Source: Catenulispora sp. EB89 (GTDB taxonomy: Bacteria; Actinomycetota; Actinomycetes; Streptomycetales; Catenulisporaceae). Taken from it: 64,000 bases of DNA. The stretch covers positions 164,327 through 228,326 of the forward strand of contig NZ_JBGCCU010000020.1 of assembly GCF_041261445.1 (NCBI RefSeq), read 5' to 3'. Positions 7,808 through 16,331 of the stretch are shown here, piece by piece; position 1 is the first letter of the stretch; the number at the start of each line of letters is the position of its first letter. The translations under genes and the position numbers were made by a program. The notes beneath the pieces are model-generated. The model saw only the letters and a program-made list of their open reading frames with translations, searched no databases and was not told where the DNA came from.

Positions 7808-8671
7808 TCAGAAAGGCGGCCAGGGCACCGGGCGCCGACGCCCCTCGGGCCCCGGTATCCGGTCGGTCTCCAGCAGTTCCCTGATGCGCCCCCGGGTCGC
7901 GGCGACCTCCTCGGCGTCCAGCAGCCCGGCCAGCCGGCCGCCGAGGCCGCCGGACTCGACGTCCCGGTCCAGCTTCACCAGCACCTCGCGGACCTCCTCG
8001 CCCAGCGGCTCGCTGCTGAAGCCCCACAGCAGGGTGCGCAGTTTGTCGTCGACGTTGAAGGTCAGCCCGTGGTCGATGCCGTACACGTGCTCCGGCTCGG
8101 CGATCCCGACCAGCAGGTGCCCGCCCTTGCGGTCGGCGTTGTTCACCACCGCGTCGAAGGCCGCGATGCGGCGCAGGCGCTCGTCGGCCTTGTGCGCCAG
8201 CACCGCCGGGCGGCCGTCGCCGAGCTCCACCGACAACACCGGGCGCCACTGGGCCGCGGCCTCGTCGGCCGGGTCGACGTCGAAGTCCTCCGGCAGCAGC
8301 GCGAGCAGGTCGTGCTCGTCCTCGTCCGGGGTGTCGATCCACAGCTGGCACATGCCCGGGCCCCAGGGGCCCTCGCGCATCACCGTCGGCGGCACGATGC
8401 GCCAGCCCGTGGCCTGCGACAGCTCGTAGGCGGCGACCTCGCGGGCGGCCAGCGTGCCGTTGGGGAAGTCCCACAGCGGGCGCTCGCCGGCCACCGGCTT
8501 GTGCACGCAGGTCAGGCTGACGCCGTCCAGGGCCACCGTGCCGTAGAGCGTGGCGTTGGAGGCGTTGGTGAGCCGGCCGGTGATGGCCAGCTCGCCGCTC
8601 GTCAGGACCTGCCGCACCCCGGCCGGATCCAGGTCCTGCTCGGCCGCGGCGTCCGCTCCGGGGGTGCTCAA
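7808..8671 (-). CDS. SCO1664 family (kinase-like fold) conserved protein
   Basis: 287 aa. This is the actinobacterial family typified by SCO1664 and Rv2133c, distantly like PI3/PI4 kinases: FDAVVNNADRKGGHLLVG and YGIDHGLTFNVDDKLRT are the catalytic/metal-binding-like motifs, preceded by LTCVHKPVAGERPLWDFPNG as the probable Lys-bearing ATP site. No activity is established. The TTG start at 8671 is chosen because it overlaps the stop of the DUF3090 gene (TTGA), implying translational coupling; plausible SD sequence lies inside the upstream gene. Family members are always found with the next two genes, so they likely act together. Confidence 0.85.
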   Translation of the reverse strand: MSTPGADAAAEQDLDPAGVRQVLTSGELAITGRLTNASNATLYGTVALDGVSLTCVHKPVAGERPLWDFPNGTLAAREVAAYELSQATGWRIVPPTVMREGPWGPGMCQLWIDTPDEDEHDLLALLPEDFDVDPADEAAAQWRPVLSVELGDGRPAVLAHKADERLRRIAAFDAVVNNADRKGGHLLVGIAEPEHVYGIDHGLTFNVDDKLRTLLWGFSSEPLGEEVREVLVKLDRDVESGGLGGRLAGLLDAEEVAATRGRIRELLETDRIPGPEGRRRPVPWPPF

Positions 8672-9234
8672 GCCGCGCGCCGCCGGTAGCCGTTGGAGCG
8701 CGGACAGACGTGACCCTCGGGGTCCAGCGGCAGCGAGCAGAAGGGGCACGGCGGCCGGCCGGCCGAGACCACGGCCTTCGCGCGGGAGGTGAACGCCCGC
8801 GCCTGCGCGCCGGTGAGCCGGACCACCATGGTCGGCGGGCCGTCGGCCTCCATGTCGCCCAGCGGCGGCTCGCCCTCGCCCTCCATCGGCGCCATGGCCT
8901 CGATCACCACCCGCTGGGTCTCGCCGTCCCAGGCCAGCGCCAGGGCCGCGACCCGGAACTCCTCGAAGACCGGCTGTTCCAGGGGCTTGTCGTCGGCCAG
9001 CTCCAACGGCGCGATCGCCGGGACCGGGGCGGCCCCGCCGGAGCGGCGCACGACCTCGTCCAGCAGGTCGTCCAGCCGCTCGGCCAACGCCTCGACCTGC
9101 TCCTTCTCCAGCGCCACGGAGGTGATCCGGCCGCCGGAGGCCGCCTGCAGGTAGAAGGTGCGGTGCCCGGGGAGTCCGACGGTGCCGGCGACGAACCGTT
9201 CCGGGGGGTCGTAGACGAAGAGTTCCCGTGACAC
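8668..9234 (-). CDS. DUF3090 family protein
   Basis: 188 aa from GTG 9234, which has AGGAGG just upstream; an in-frame GTG/ATG further out would add 17 unsupported residues. The N-terminus VSRELFVYDPPERFVAGTVG and the C-terminal zinc-ribbon-like CPFCSLPLDPEGHVCPRSNG (four Cys) are the family signature (Rv2134c type). The middle is acidic. Function unknown; the treble Cys pattern suggests zinc binding. Stop overlaps the start of the SCO1664-family gene, and 65 bp separate it from the phosphomutase gene upstream. Confidence 0.85.
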   Translation of the reverse strand: MSRELFVYDPPERFVAGTVGLPGHRTFYLQAASGGRITSVALEKEQVEALAERLDDLLDEVVRRSGGAAPVPAIAPLELADDKPLEQPVFEEFRVAALALAWDGETQRVVIEAMAPMEGEGEPPLGDMEADGPPTMVVRLTGAQARAFTSRAKAVVSAGRPPCPFCSLPLDPEGHVCPRSNGYRRRAA

Positions 9235-9299
9235 CGTGTTTCCTCCTACAAGCTTCGCGCTCAGGCCCTCTCGTGGGCCCCGCAATCAAGCCTATGCGT

Positions 9300-10010
9300 T
9301 CATGCGTTGTCGGCGCCCGCGCCGCCCCCCACTGCGGCGTCCGCGTCCGCTGTAGGCGAACGCTCGGGGGCCGGCTTGTAGGGCGCCGGGTCGCCGCCGA
9401 CGTCGTTCAGGCGCACGACGAACGGCCGCATCTCGGTGTAGCGCACGGCGGTGACCGAGCACGGATCGCAGGTGATGCGCTGGAACTGGTCCAGGTGCAG
9501 GCCCAGGGCGTCGGCGGCCAAGGCCTTGATGACGTCGCCGTGCGAGAACACCGCCCACACCGCCTCCGGTCCGTGTTCGGCCGCTATCAGGGTGTTCCAT
9601 TCCCGCACCGCGGCCGCCGCACGCGCGGACATGTCGGCCATCGACTCGCCCTCGGGCCCGGGGAAGCGCGCGGCGGAAGGATGCCCCTGCACGACCTTCC
9701 ACAGCGGTTCCTTGGCCAACTCGGCCAGCGGCCGGCCGGTCCAGTCGCCGTAGCGGCACTCGCCGATCCGCTCGTCCAGGTGCACCGGCACGCTCTCGCG
9801 GCCGGCCAGCACGATGTCGGAGGTCTGCCGGCAGCGCTCGAGCGGGGAGCTCACCACGGCCGACAGCGGCACCTCGGCCAGCCGCTTGGCCAGCTCGCCG
9901 GCTTGCTGTTCGCCGCGCTCGTCCAGGCGCACACCCTTGGTCCAGCCGGCGAGGACGCCGGAGCTGTTGGCCGTGGTGCGGCCGTGGCGGATCAGGAGTA
10001 CCAGGGTCAC
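9300..10010 (-). CDS. Histidine phosphatase, MSMEG_4193-type putative phosphomutase
   Basis: 236 aa. The phosphohistidine motif is LLIRHGRTTANSSGVLAG near the N-terminus; LSAVVSSPLERCRQT, the acid GECRYGDWTG and the second catalytic His in AVWAVFSHGDVIKA complete the histidine-phosphatase set. A disordered Pro/Ala/Asp tail follows residue ~215. GTG 10010 gives the usual family start; GTG 10019 in the same frame is an alternative. Family knowledge links this gene to the SCO1664-family and DUF3090 genes downstream and to mshC, as in mycobacteria (Rv2133c-Rv2135c). Substrate unknown. Confidence 0.85.
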   Translation of the reverse strand: MTLVLLIRHGRTTANSSGVLAGWTKGVRLDERGEQQAGELAKRLAEVPLSAVVSSPLERCRQTSDIVLAGRESVPVHLDERIGECRYGDWTGRPLAELAKEPLWKVVQGHPSAARFPGPEGESMADMSARAAAAVREWNTLIAAEHGPEAVWAVFSHGDVIKALAADALGLHLDQFQRITCDPCSVTAVRYTEMRPFVVRLNDVGGDPAPYKPAPERSPTADADAAVGGGAGADNA

Positions 10011-10178
10011 AGGGCTCACCCTACGACCTGAGCCGCCTCGGCGGCGGATCGGATTCGCGCCGTGAGGCCGGACCGGATCGGCGCCACGCGGCCGGACGGG
10101 ATCGCGCCGACCGCCGACCGCCGGACCGGATTCCGCCTGGCCGCCGGAGCGGATTCCGCCGCGCCGCCCGGCCTGCGG

Positions 10179-10184
10179 GATAAT
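10179..10184 (+). promoter_or_regulatory. Probable -10 (GATAAT) of the CorA gene
   Basis: GATAAT lies 7 nt before the ATG at 10192, the leaderless arrangement. The preceding 150 bp are a run of imperfect GGATC-, GCCGGA- and CCGCC-containing repeats with no other signal. Confidence 0.5.
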
Positions 10185-10191
10185 CGCCCGC

Positions 10192-11172
10192 ATGATCGTC
10201 GACTGTGCCACCTACCAGAACGGCCGCCGCGTGGCCGCGCCCGAGGACCTCTCGGACGCGCTGGAACAGGCCAGGAGCTGCGGGGATCCCGGGGCGTTCC
10301 TGTGGCTGGGGCTGTTCGAGCCGGAGCCGGACGAGTTCGACCTGGTGGCGCGCGAGTTCGGACTGCATCCGCTGGCCGTGGAGGACGCGGTCAGCGCGCA
10401 CCAGCGGCCCAAGCTGGAGCACTACAAGGGCTCGACGTTCCTGGTGTTCAAGACGCTGCTGGAGTCCGATCCGCACCATCCGCTGCAGCTCGGCGAGATC
10501 TCGGTGTTCCTCGGCGAGAACTTCATCGTCACCGTCCGGCACGGCGCGGCCAACCCGCTGTCGGGGGTGCGGCACCGGGTCGAGGCCGAGCCGGAGCTGC
10601 TGCAGCTCGGGCCCAGCGCGGTGCTGTACGCGGTCGCGGACCTGATCGTCGACTCCTACAGCGGCTACGCGCAGCTGATGCAGGACTCGATCGACGAGCT
10701 GGAGACCGAGGTCTTCTCCCCCGTCCGCGGCGACTACGGCGGCCCGATCTACGCGCTCAAGCGCAACGCGATCGTGTTCGCGCGCGCCGTGCTGCCGCTG
10801 GTGATGCCGACGAAGGCGCTGGTCGCCGGGGAGGAGGACTGGATCGCGAAGGAGACCCAGCCGTACTTCCGGGACGTCGCCGACCACGTGCTGCGCGCCA
10901 CGGACGGCGCGCGGGAGTGGAACGAGCTGCTGGACCACATGCTGGAGGCGGACCGGTCGCGGGTGTCGGTGCAGCAGAACGACGACATGCGGCGGATCTC
11001 CGCGTGGGCGGCGATTCTGGCGGTGCCGACGGCGATCGCCGGGATCTACGGGATGAACTTCGACGACATGCCGGAGCTGCACTACCACTACTCGTACTAC
11101 GTGGTGCTGGGGATCATGGCCACGGCGTGCGTGGTGCTGTACGTGCTGTTGAAGCGGGCGAAGTGGCTGTGA
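10192..11172 (+). CDS. corA: CorA family Mg2+/Co2+ transporter
   Basis: 326 aa, normal length for CorA. The signature GMN motif is present as GIYGMNFDDMPEL between two C-terminal membrane helices (SAWAAILAVPTAIAGIYGM and YYVVLGIMATACVVLYVLL). The long N-terminal cytoplasmic domain contains HPLAVEDAVSAHQRPKLEHY, the typical early motif, and the stalk helix region. Forms a pentameric cation channel in the membrane by family analogy. Probably leaderless start. Its stop overlaps the methyltransferase start by 4 nt (GTGA), so the two are translationally coupled. Confidence 0.92.
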   Translation: MIVDCATYQNGRRVAAPEDLSDALEQARSCGDPGAFLWLGLFEPEPDEFDLVAREFGLHPLAVEDAVSAHQRPKLEHYKGSTFLVFKTLLESDPHHPLQLGEISVFLGENFIVTVRHGAANPLSGVRHRVEAEPELLQLGPSAVLYAVADLIVDSYSGYAQLMQDSIDELETEVFSPVRGDYGGPIYALKRNAIVFARAVLPLVMPTKALVAGEEDWIAKETQPYFRDVADHVLRATDGAREWNELLDHMLEADRSRVSVQQNDDMRRISAWAAILAVPTAIAGIYGMNFDDMPELHYHYSYYVVLGIMATACVVLYVLLKRAKWL

Positions 11173-12380
11173 GCGAGGTGCCGGTGCCGCCCGGCGAGCT
11201 GGAGCTGACGCGGTTCCCGGAGGACGCGCGGGAGCGGCTGCGGGCTTGGGACGCGGCGGACGAGTACCTGCTGCGGCACCTCGACGACGGATCGGAGCGC
11301 GCGGGCCTGCTCGGCCGGGTCGTGGTGCTCGGCGACCGGTGGGGCGCGCTCACCACGTCGCTGGCGCTGACCGGGGCGCACGTGACGCAGATCTCTGATT
11401 CGTTCCTCGGGCAGCAGGCCACGGCCGCGAACCTGGCGCGCAACGGGCATTCGCTGCCGGAGGTGGTGCTGGCTTCGAGCGCGGAGGATTTCGGCGCGGA
11501 GTTCGGCGCGGGGGACGGCGCGGAGGTCCCGGCGCCGATCGACGTGCTGCTGGTGCGGGTGCCGAAGTCGTTGGCGCTGCTGGAGGACCAGCTGTGGCGG
11601 TTGCGGCCGTTCGTCGGGCCGGGGACGCGGATCGTGGGCACCGGGATGGTCGCCGAGATCCATACGTCGACGCTTCAGGCTTTTGAACGGATTCTGGGGC
11701 CGACGCGAACGTCTTTGGCGGTGCGCAAGGCGCGGCTGATCTTCTGCGAGCCGGATCCGGCGTTGCCGCGCGGAGAGAACCCTTGGCCGCTGACGTATCA
11801 GCTTCCTGATGGCATCGGGGTCGCGAGCGGGCGTTCCGTGGTGAACTACCCGGGGACGTTCTCGGCCGACCATCTGGACATCGGGACACGGTTGTTCCTC
11901 CAGCATCTGCCGAACCGGTCCGATGCAGGCCGGTCCGATGCGGCGCGGATCGTGGATCTGGGGTGTGGCAACGGGGTCGTGGGATTGGCGGCGGCGCTGG
12001 CGAGCCCGAAAGCGAGCGTGACGTTCGTCGACGAGTCGTACCAGGCGTTGGCTTCGGCGCGCGCCACGTTCGAGGCATCGTTCCCGCCGGGCACGCACGA
12101 GGCGGAGTTCCGGGCCGGCGACGGGATGGACGGCTTCGAGCCGGACAGCGTGGATCTGGTGCTGAACAACCCGCCGTTCCACAGCCACCAGGCCACGACC
12201 GATGCGACCGCGTGGCGGATGTTCACCGGATCGCGGGCGGCGCTGCGGCGCGGCGGGGAGCTGTGGGTGGTGGGCAACCGGCACCTGGGCTACCACCTGA
12301 AACTGAAGCGGTTGTTCGGGAACTGCGAGGTCGTGGGGAGCAATCCGAAGTTCGTGGTGCTGCGGGCCGTGCGTCGGTGA
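11169..12380 (+). CDS. RsmC/RlmG-like N2-guanine rRNA methyltransferase
   Basis: 403 aa. Two-domain architecture like RlmG/RsmC: a degenerate N-terminal Rossmann lobe (RVVVLGDRWGALTTSLAL, DVLLVRVPKSLALLEDQL) and an active C-terminal lobe with SAM motif I IVDLGCGNGVVGLAAAL and the catalytic LNNPPFHSH (NPPF) motif used on exocyclic amines. The likely product is m2G in 16S or 23S rRNA; which position cannot be told from sequence. Starts at GTG 11169 overlapping the corA stop. Ends 34 bp from the convergent phosphoesterase gene. Confidence 0.82.
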   Translation: MSEVPVPPGELELTRFPEDARERLRAWDAADEYLLRHLDDGSERAGLLGRVVVLGDRWGALTTSLALTGAHVTQISDSFLGQQATAANLARNGHSLPEVVLASSAEDFGAEFGAGDGAEVPAPIDVLLVRVPKSLALLEDQLWRLRPFVGPGTRIVGTGMVAEIHTSTLQAFERILGPTRTSLAVRKARLIFCEPDPALPRGENPWPLTYQLPDGIGVASGRSVVNYPGTFSADHLDIGTRLFLQHLPNRSDAGRSDAARIVDLGCGNGVVGLAAALASPKASVTFVDESYQALASARATFEASFPPGTHEAEFRAGDGMDGFEPDSVDLVLNNPPFHSHQATTDATAWRMFTGSRAALRRGGELWVVGNRHLGYHLKLKRLFGNCEVVGSNPKFVVLRAVRR

Positions 12381-12414
12381 GCAGGCTCCCCAGTCGACCT
12401 CAGTCCACCAACAC

Positions 12415-13218
12415 TCAATCCACCAACACCGCCTGCTCGGCCTCGGCGATGATCTCCTCCGGCGTCGGCGGCTTGAGCAGCAGCTCCGCGATCCGCGCCT
12501 GCCCCGGGTCGCCGGCCGCCTCGATCGCGGCCACCGACTCGCGCACGTCGTAGCGGGTGGTGCGCAGCTGCACGTCGGGGCCGAGGAGCGCCCAGTAGGC
12601 CAGGCCCGGCTCGTCGCGGTGGTACGGCAGGCCGACGCTGCCGGGGTTGATGCTGCGGCGGGTGCCGACGAAGCGGTCGAACTGCAGGTGGGTGTGCCCG
12701 GTGACCAGCACGTCCTCCTCGATGCCGGCGGTCATCTCGGCGAAGCGCTCGGCCGGGGTGCCGGGGGTCACGGCCTCGTTGTCGCTGCGCGGGGAACCGT
12801 GGCAGAAGCGCACCGGGCCCAGGCCGCGGACATCCACGACCACGCTGAACGGGAACGAGCCGACGAACGCCAGCGATCCGGTGCCGTGCCGGGCCGGGAC
12901 CCACTCCTGGCGCGGGTTGGCCGGGGTGTAGGCGCCGGTGGCGATCTGCCGGACGTAGCGCTCGCTGTTGCCGCGCACGCAGACCGCCCGGCGGCCCAGG
13001 CTCTTGACGATCGCGACCGCGCCGTCGGGGTCGACGCCCCAGGTCAGGTCGCCGTTGAAGACCACCAGATCGGCGGCGGCGACATCGGGCTCGGCGAGCA
13101 CCGCGCGCAGCGCGGGGAGGTTGGCGTGCACGTCGGACAGCACCGCCACCCGCTCCACCGGCCCGTACCGCTTGGCCTGGCCCTCCCACGACGCGGGACC
13201 GTAGAACTCGAGGGACAT
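12415..13218 (-). CDS. Calcineurin-like metallophosphoesterase (YfcE/MJ0936 type)
   Basis: 267 aa. Metal-binding motifs in order: LSDVHANLPAL (DxH), VFNGDLTWG (GD), VRGNSE (GN with Ser where His/Asp is usual), FCHGSP and VTGHTHLQF (GHTH). The fold and length match small bacterial phosphodiesterases; the natural substrate is unknown. The ATG at 13218 has GGAGGA upstream (CTTGGTCCTCC complement) and is preferred over a longer frame. It lies 47 bp after the HAD hydrolase gene on the same strand, so it may be co-transcribed with it. Confidence 0.85.
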   Translation of the reverse strand: MSLEFYGPASWEGQAKRYGPVERVAVLSDVHANLPALRAVLAEPDVAAADLVVFNGDLTWGVDPDGAVAIVKSLGRRAVCVRGNSERYVRQIATGAYTPANPRQEWVPARHGTGSLAFVGSFPFSVVVDVRGLGPVRFCHGSPRSDNEAVTPGTPAERFAEMTAGIEEDVLVTGHTHLQFDRFVGTRRSINPGSVGLPYHRDEPGLAYWALLGPDVQLRTTRYDVRESVAAIEAAGDPGQARIAELLLKPPTPEEIIAEAEQAVLVD

Positions 13219-13265
13219 CTTGGTCCTCCCCGGGACGGCGAATCGGCTGTTTCCGGGATTCAAGC

Positions 13266-14042
13266 CTAATCGCGGTCCTGATGGTGGGCGAGAAGTGACC
13301 GAGCACTGAGACCGGGGGCGTCGATCACGCTGATCAGCTCGGTGAAGGAGGCGATCTCCGGGCCCGGCCAGTCGTCCTCGCGGTCGTGCGCGCTGTTGCC
13401 GTGCCAGTCCGCGGCCCGCAGCATCACCGGCGTCATGCCGACGGCGGCGGCGCCGGTGAGCTCGCGCGAGCCGCCGTCACCGACGTAGAGGCAGTCGGCG
13501 GGAGCCACGCCGAGGCGGTCGCAGACCAGGTGGAAGAAGGCCGGGTTCGGCTTCTTCAGGCCCTCGTCGCAGGAGAACACGGCGGTGTCGAAGTAGCCGG
13601 CGACGGCCAGGCGCGGCCACGCGACCGGCAGCTCCGGGGTGCAGTCGCTGAGCAGGCCGAGGCGGTAGCCGCGGGTCTTGAGGACGCGCAGGGCCTCGGG
13701 CGCGTCGTCACGGAAGACGAACAGCCCGTTCTGGGCCCTCACCCGGGCCTCGCACGCCTCGGCGAGAGCGCTGTCGGACGGCTCGATCCCGCAGCGCCGG
13801 GCCAGGGCGCGGAAGGTCTCCGACAGGTCGCCGAGAGCTCCGGTGGCGCGTTCGACGAAGGAGTCGGACAGCGTCTCGCGCCACTGCTCCACGGGGAGCC
13901 CGAGCGGTGCGGCGCTGGCCGCCGCGGCCTGGAACCAAACCTCGTCGGAGGCGCTGTGGGTGAGCGTGCCGAAGAAGTCGATGACGACCGCGGCGAAAGG
14001 GGGTGGCGAGGTGGGCTCCATCGCCGCAGGCTTTGTCTCCAT
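13266..14042 (-). CDS. HAD superfamily hydrolase, haloacid-dehalogenase motif type
   Basis: 258 aa. Motif I is VIDFFGTLTHS: the nucleophile Asp is followed by FFGT as in the DxFGT version used by haloacid dehalogenase-like members, not the phosphatase DxDGT. Motif II is GLLSDCTPEL and motifs III/IV are KKPNPAFF and YVGDGGSREL. Substrate unknown. ATG 14042 is chosen because TAGATT (complement of 14049-14054) lies 6 nt upstream; two GTG codons just before it would leave no room for the -10. Confidence 0.82.
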   Translation of the reverse strand: METKPAAMEPTSPPPFAAVVIDFFGTLTHSASDEVWFQAAAASAAPLGLPVEQWRETLSDSFVERATGALGDLSETFRALARRCGIEPSDSALAEACEARVRAQNGLFVFRDDAPEALRVLKTRGYRLGLLSDCTPELPVAWPRLAVAGYFDTAVFSCDEGLKKPNPAFFHLVCDRLGVAPADCLYVGDGGSRELTGAAAVGMTPVMLRAADWHGNSAHDREDDWPGPEIASFTELISVIDAPGLSARSLLAHHQDRD

Positions 14043-14104
14043 CACCACAATCTAGGCCCGGCGCAGGAGGCCTGGCGCGGGAGGCCGGAGCAGAACGACC
14101 CGGG

Positions 14105-15022
14105 CTAAGAAGCGGTGGCGTGGCCGGTGGGCTCTGCCGCCGGCGATCGCGTCGCGGCCCAGCTGGCGAGCAGTTTGAGCCGGTCTTCGGACGCGCTGCC
14201 GGGTTCGGCGGTGTAGGTGATCAGGGTGTGCACGGCCTGGCGGGACAGCGACAGCGGCAGGTCCAGGGACTGGAAGGTCAGTTCCAGGTGGCCGACGTCG
14301 GGGTGCTGGAGCTGCTTGACGCCGTCGTGCCGGATCAGGACGTCGTGCGCGGCCCACAGGCCGCGGAACTCGGGGCTGAGGGTGCACAGCTCACCGACGA
14401 GTTCGCGCAGCGCCCGGTCGTGCGGCTCGCGCCCGGCCTCGGCGCGCAGCAGGGCGGCGGTGGCGTCGCCGGCGGCGTCCCAGTCGACGAAGAAGTCGCG
14501 CGCGCCGGGGTCGAGGAAGATGAAGCGGGCGATGTTGGGGCGGCCGCGACGGTCGACGGTGGCGCTGTCGTACATCGGCGCGTGCAGGGCTCCGGCCAGG
14601 GGGTTGCCGGCGACGACGTCCGTGCGGCCGTTGCGGACGAACGCCGAGGACATCGTCATGGCGTCGAGCAGCCACTGGACGCGGGGCGGGACCTCGACGT
14701 CGCGGCGGCGCGACGGCGTGCGGCGCTTCGGCCGCGACGACCGGGCCAGGTCGAACAGGTGGGTGCGTTCGTCGTCGTCCAGCCGCAGGGCGCGCGCGAC
14801 CGCGTCCAGGACGTCTTCGGACACGCCGCCGATGTGCCCCTTCTCCAGCCGCGTGTACCACTCCGTGCTCACTCCGGCCAGGACGGCGACCTCCTCGCGC
14901 CGCAGCCCGGCGACCCGGCGCCGGGTGCCGGCCGGCAGCCCGGCCTGCGCCGGGGTGATCTTGGCGCGCCGGCTGGCGAGGAAGTCCCGGATCTCGCCGC
15001 GGTTTCCTGGCTGCTGGTCCAT
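14105..15022 (-). CDS. XRE-family regulator with MmyB-type ligand domain
   Basis: 305 aa. Residues ~30-100 form the Cro/C1 helix-turn-helix (GLRREEVAVLAGVSTEWYTRLEKG); the rest is the MmyB PAS-like domain (VVAGNPLAGALHAPMYD, ARFIFLDPGARDFFVDW, LSPEFRGLWAAHDV, HLELTFQSLDLP), which in solved relatives binds a fatty-acid-like ligand. Usually such regulators control an adjacent oxidoreductase; here the divergent aldo/keto reductase is 131 bp away. ATG 15022 is supported by TACCGT 7 nt upstream (complement of 15030-15035), a leaderless start; a GTG three codons earlier would overlap that box. Confidence 0.88.
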   Translation of the reverse strand: MDQQPGNRGEIRDFLASRRAKITPAQAGLPAGTRRRVAGLRREEVAVLAGVSTEWYTRLEKGHIGGVSEDVLDAVARALRLDDDERTHLFDLARSSRPKRRTPSRRRDVEVPPRVQWLLDAMTMSSAFVRNGRTDVVAGNPLAGALHAPMYDSATVDRRGRPNIARFIFLDPGARDFFVDWDAAGDATAALLRAEAGREPHDRALRELVGELCTLSPEFRGLWAAHDVLIRHDGVKQLQHPDVGHLELTFQSLDLPLSLSRQAVHTLITYTAEPGSASEDRLKLLASWAATRSPAAEPTGHATAS

Positions 15023-15153
15023 GGCATTCACGGTAGCCGCTGGTCACGGCGCGAGGGGGGTTGAGCTCGTACCCCCTATAAAGGCGACCTTCTCCGGTGG
15101 CGGCGATCAGGGTCTGCTGGAGATCGAACGTAGAACCAATGGAGGTAGGAGAC

Positions 15154-16107
15154 ATGACGAGCAAGACGCTGACCGCGCCGGCCGCGGCGCTGGGCACCTG
15201 GGCCTGGGGAGACAGCGGCGAGGCGGGCGACGGCTACTTCGGCAGCCGGCTGACCGCGTCCGGCCTGCGCGAGGTCGTCGACAAGGCGCAATCGAACGGG
15301 TTCACCCTGTGGGACACCGCGGCCGTCTACGGCATGGGGCACTCGGAGACGGTCCTGGCTCAGGCGCTGAAGGGCTACGACCGCAGCGAGTACCAGCTGT
15401 CGACGAAGTTCACCCCGCAGATCGCCGGGGACGGCGACGATCCGGTCGCGGACATGCTGGAGCAGAGCCTGGACCGGCTGGGCACGGACTACGTGGATCT
15501 GTACTGGATCCACAACCCCGCCGATGTGGCACGGTGGACACCGCTGCTGATTCCGTTGCTGCGCAGCGGCAGGATCAGGCATGTCGGCGTCTCGAACCAC
15601 AACCTGAAGGAGATCGCTCTCGCCGATCAGATCCTCGGCGAGGCCGGCTTCCGTGTCGAGGCGGTCCAGAACCACTTCAGCCTTCTGTACCGGAGCTCCG
15701 AGCGTGCGGGCATTCTTGAGCACTGCCGCGAGCACGACGTGTGGTTCTTTGCCTACATGGTCCTCGAACAAGGGGCGCTGACCGGCAGGTACAGCGCGTC
15801 CCGTCCGCTGCCGGAGGGCAGCAGCCGGGCGGCCGTGTACAACGGCATCCTGCCCCAGCTCCAGGCCCTGACGGACCGGATGGGAGCGATCGGCGAAGGT
15901 CGGGGCGCGTCCGCCGCCGACGTCGCCACCGCCTGGGCCATCGCCAAGGGGAGCACCCCGATCATCGGGGTCACGAAGGCGGATCACCTCGACGGGCTGG
16001 TCCGTGCTCAGGGCCTCGCGCTCGCCGCCGAGGAGATCGCGGAGTTGGAGGCGCTGGCGGACGCCACTGACGTCGACACGCGCGGGAGTTGGGAGCACGA
16101 CATGTAG
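15154..16107 (+). CDS. Aldo/keto reductase
   Basis: 317 aa. NADPH-dependent (beta/alpha)8 reductase: catalytic tetrad residues are visible as LWDTAAVYGMGHSE (Asp, Tyr), LSTKFTP (Lys) and LYWIHNPADV (His); the cofactor end reads GSTPIIGVTKADHL. ATG 15154 has GGAGGTAGGAG directly upstream. Divergent from the MmyB regulator, its likely controller. A stretch CTATAAAG at 15075-15082 in the shared 131-bp gap could belong to its promoter. Substrate unknown. Confidence 0.88.
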   Translation: MTSKTLTAPAAALGTWAWGDSGEAGDGYFGSRLTASGLREVVDKAQSNGFTLWDTAAVYGMGHSETVLAQALKGYDRSEYQLSTKFTPQIAGDGDDPVADMLEQSLDRLGTDYVDLYWIHNPADVARWTPLLIPLLRSGRIRHVGVSNHNLKEIALADQILGEAGFRVEAVQNHFSLLYRSSERAGILEHCREHDVWFFAYMVLEQGALTGRYSASRPLPEGSSRAAVYNGILPQLQALTDRMGAIGEGRGASAADVATAWAIAKGSTPIIGVTKADHLDGLVRAQGLALAAEEIAELEALADATDVDTRGSWEHDM

Positions 16108-16203
16108 CGGCAGCCGTCTAGCAGCAGCCGTCAAGCAGTAGCCGTCGGCGGACCGGCTACCGCGGCGCTGCACCGGCCCGTAGCAAGCGCGCGGCGAGCC
16201 CGT

Positions 16204-16296
16204 GCTGGGCCCCGGCGAGCGTGCGCGAAGCTGGCGCTGGGCCCGTGCTGGGCCGGCGCTGGGCCCCGGCGAGCGTGCGCCAAGCTGGCGCTGGGC
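16204..16296. repeat. 39-bp direct repeat, 54-bp period, in the AKR-Nudix gap
   Basis: Copies at 16204-16242 and 16258-16296 differ by one base; the gap also holds a three-fold GCAGCCGTC-type short repeat at 16109-16148. No gene is evident between 16108 and 16331. The segment separates convergent genes. Confidence 0.7.
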
Positions 16297-16331
16297 GCTG
16301 GGCCCGCGCCGCGCTCCCGCCGAGCCGGCGC

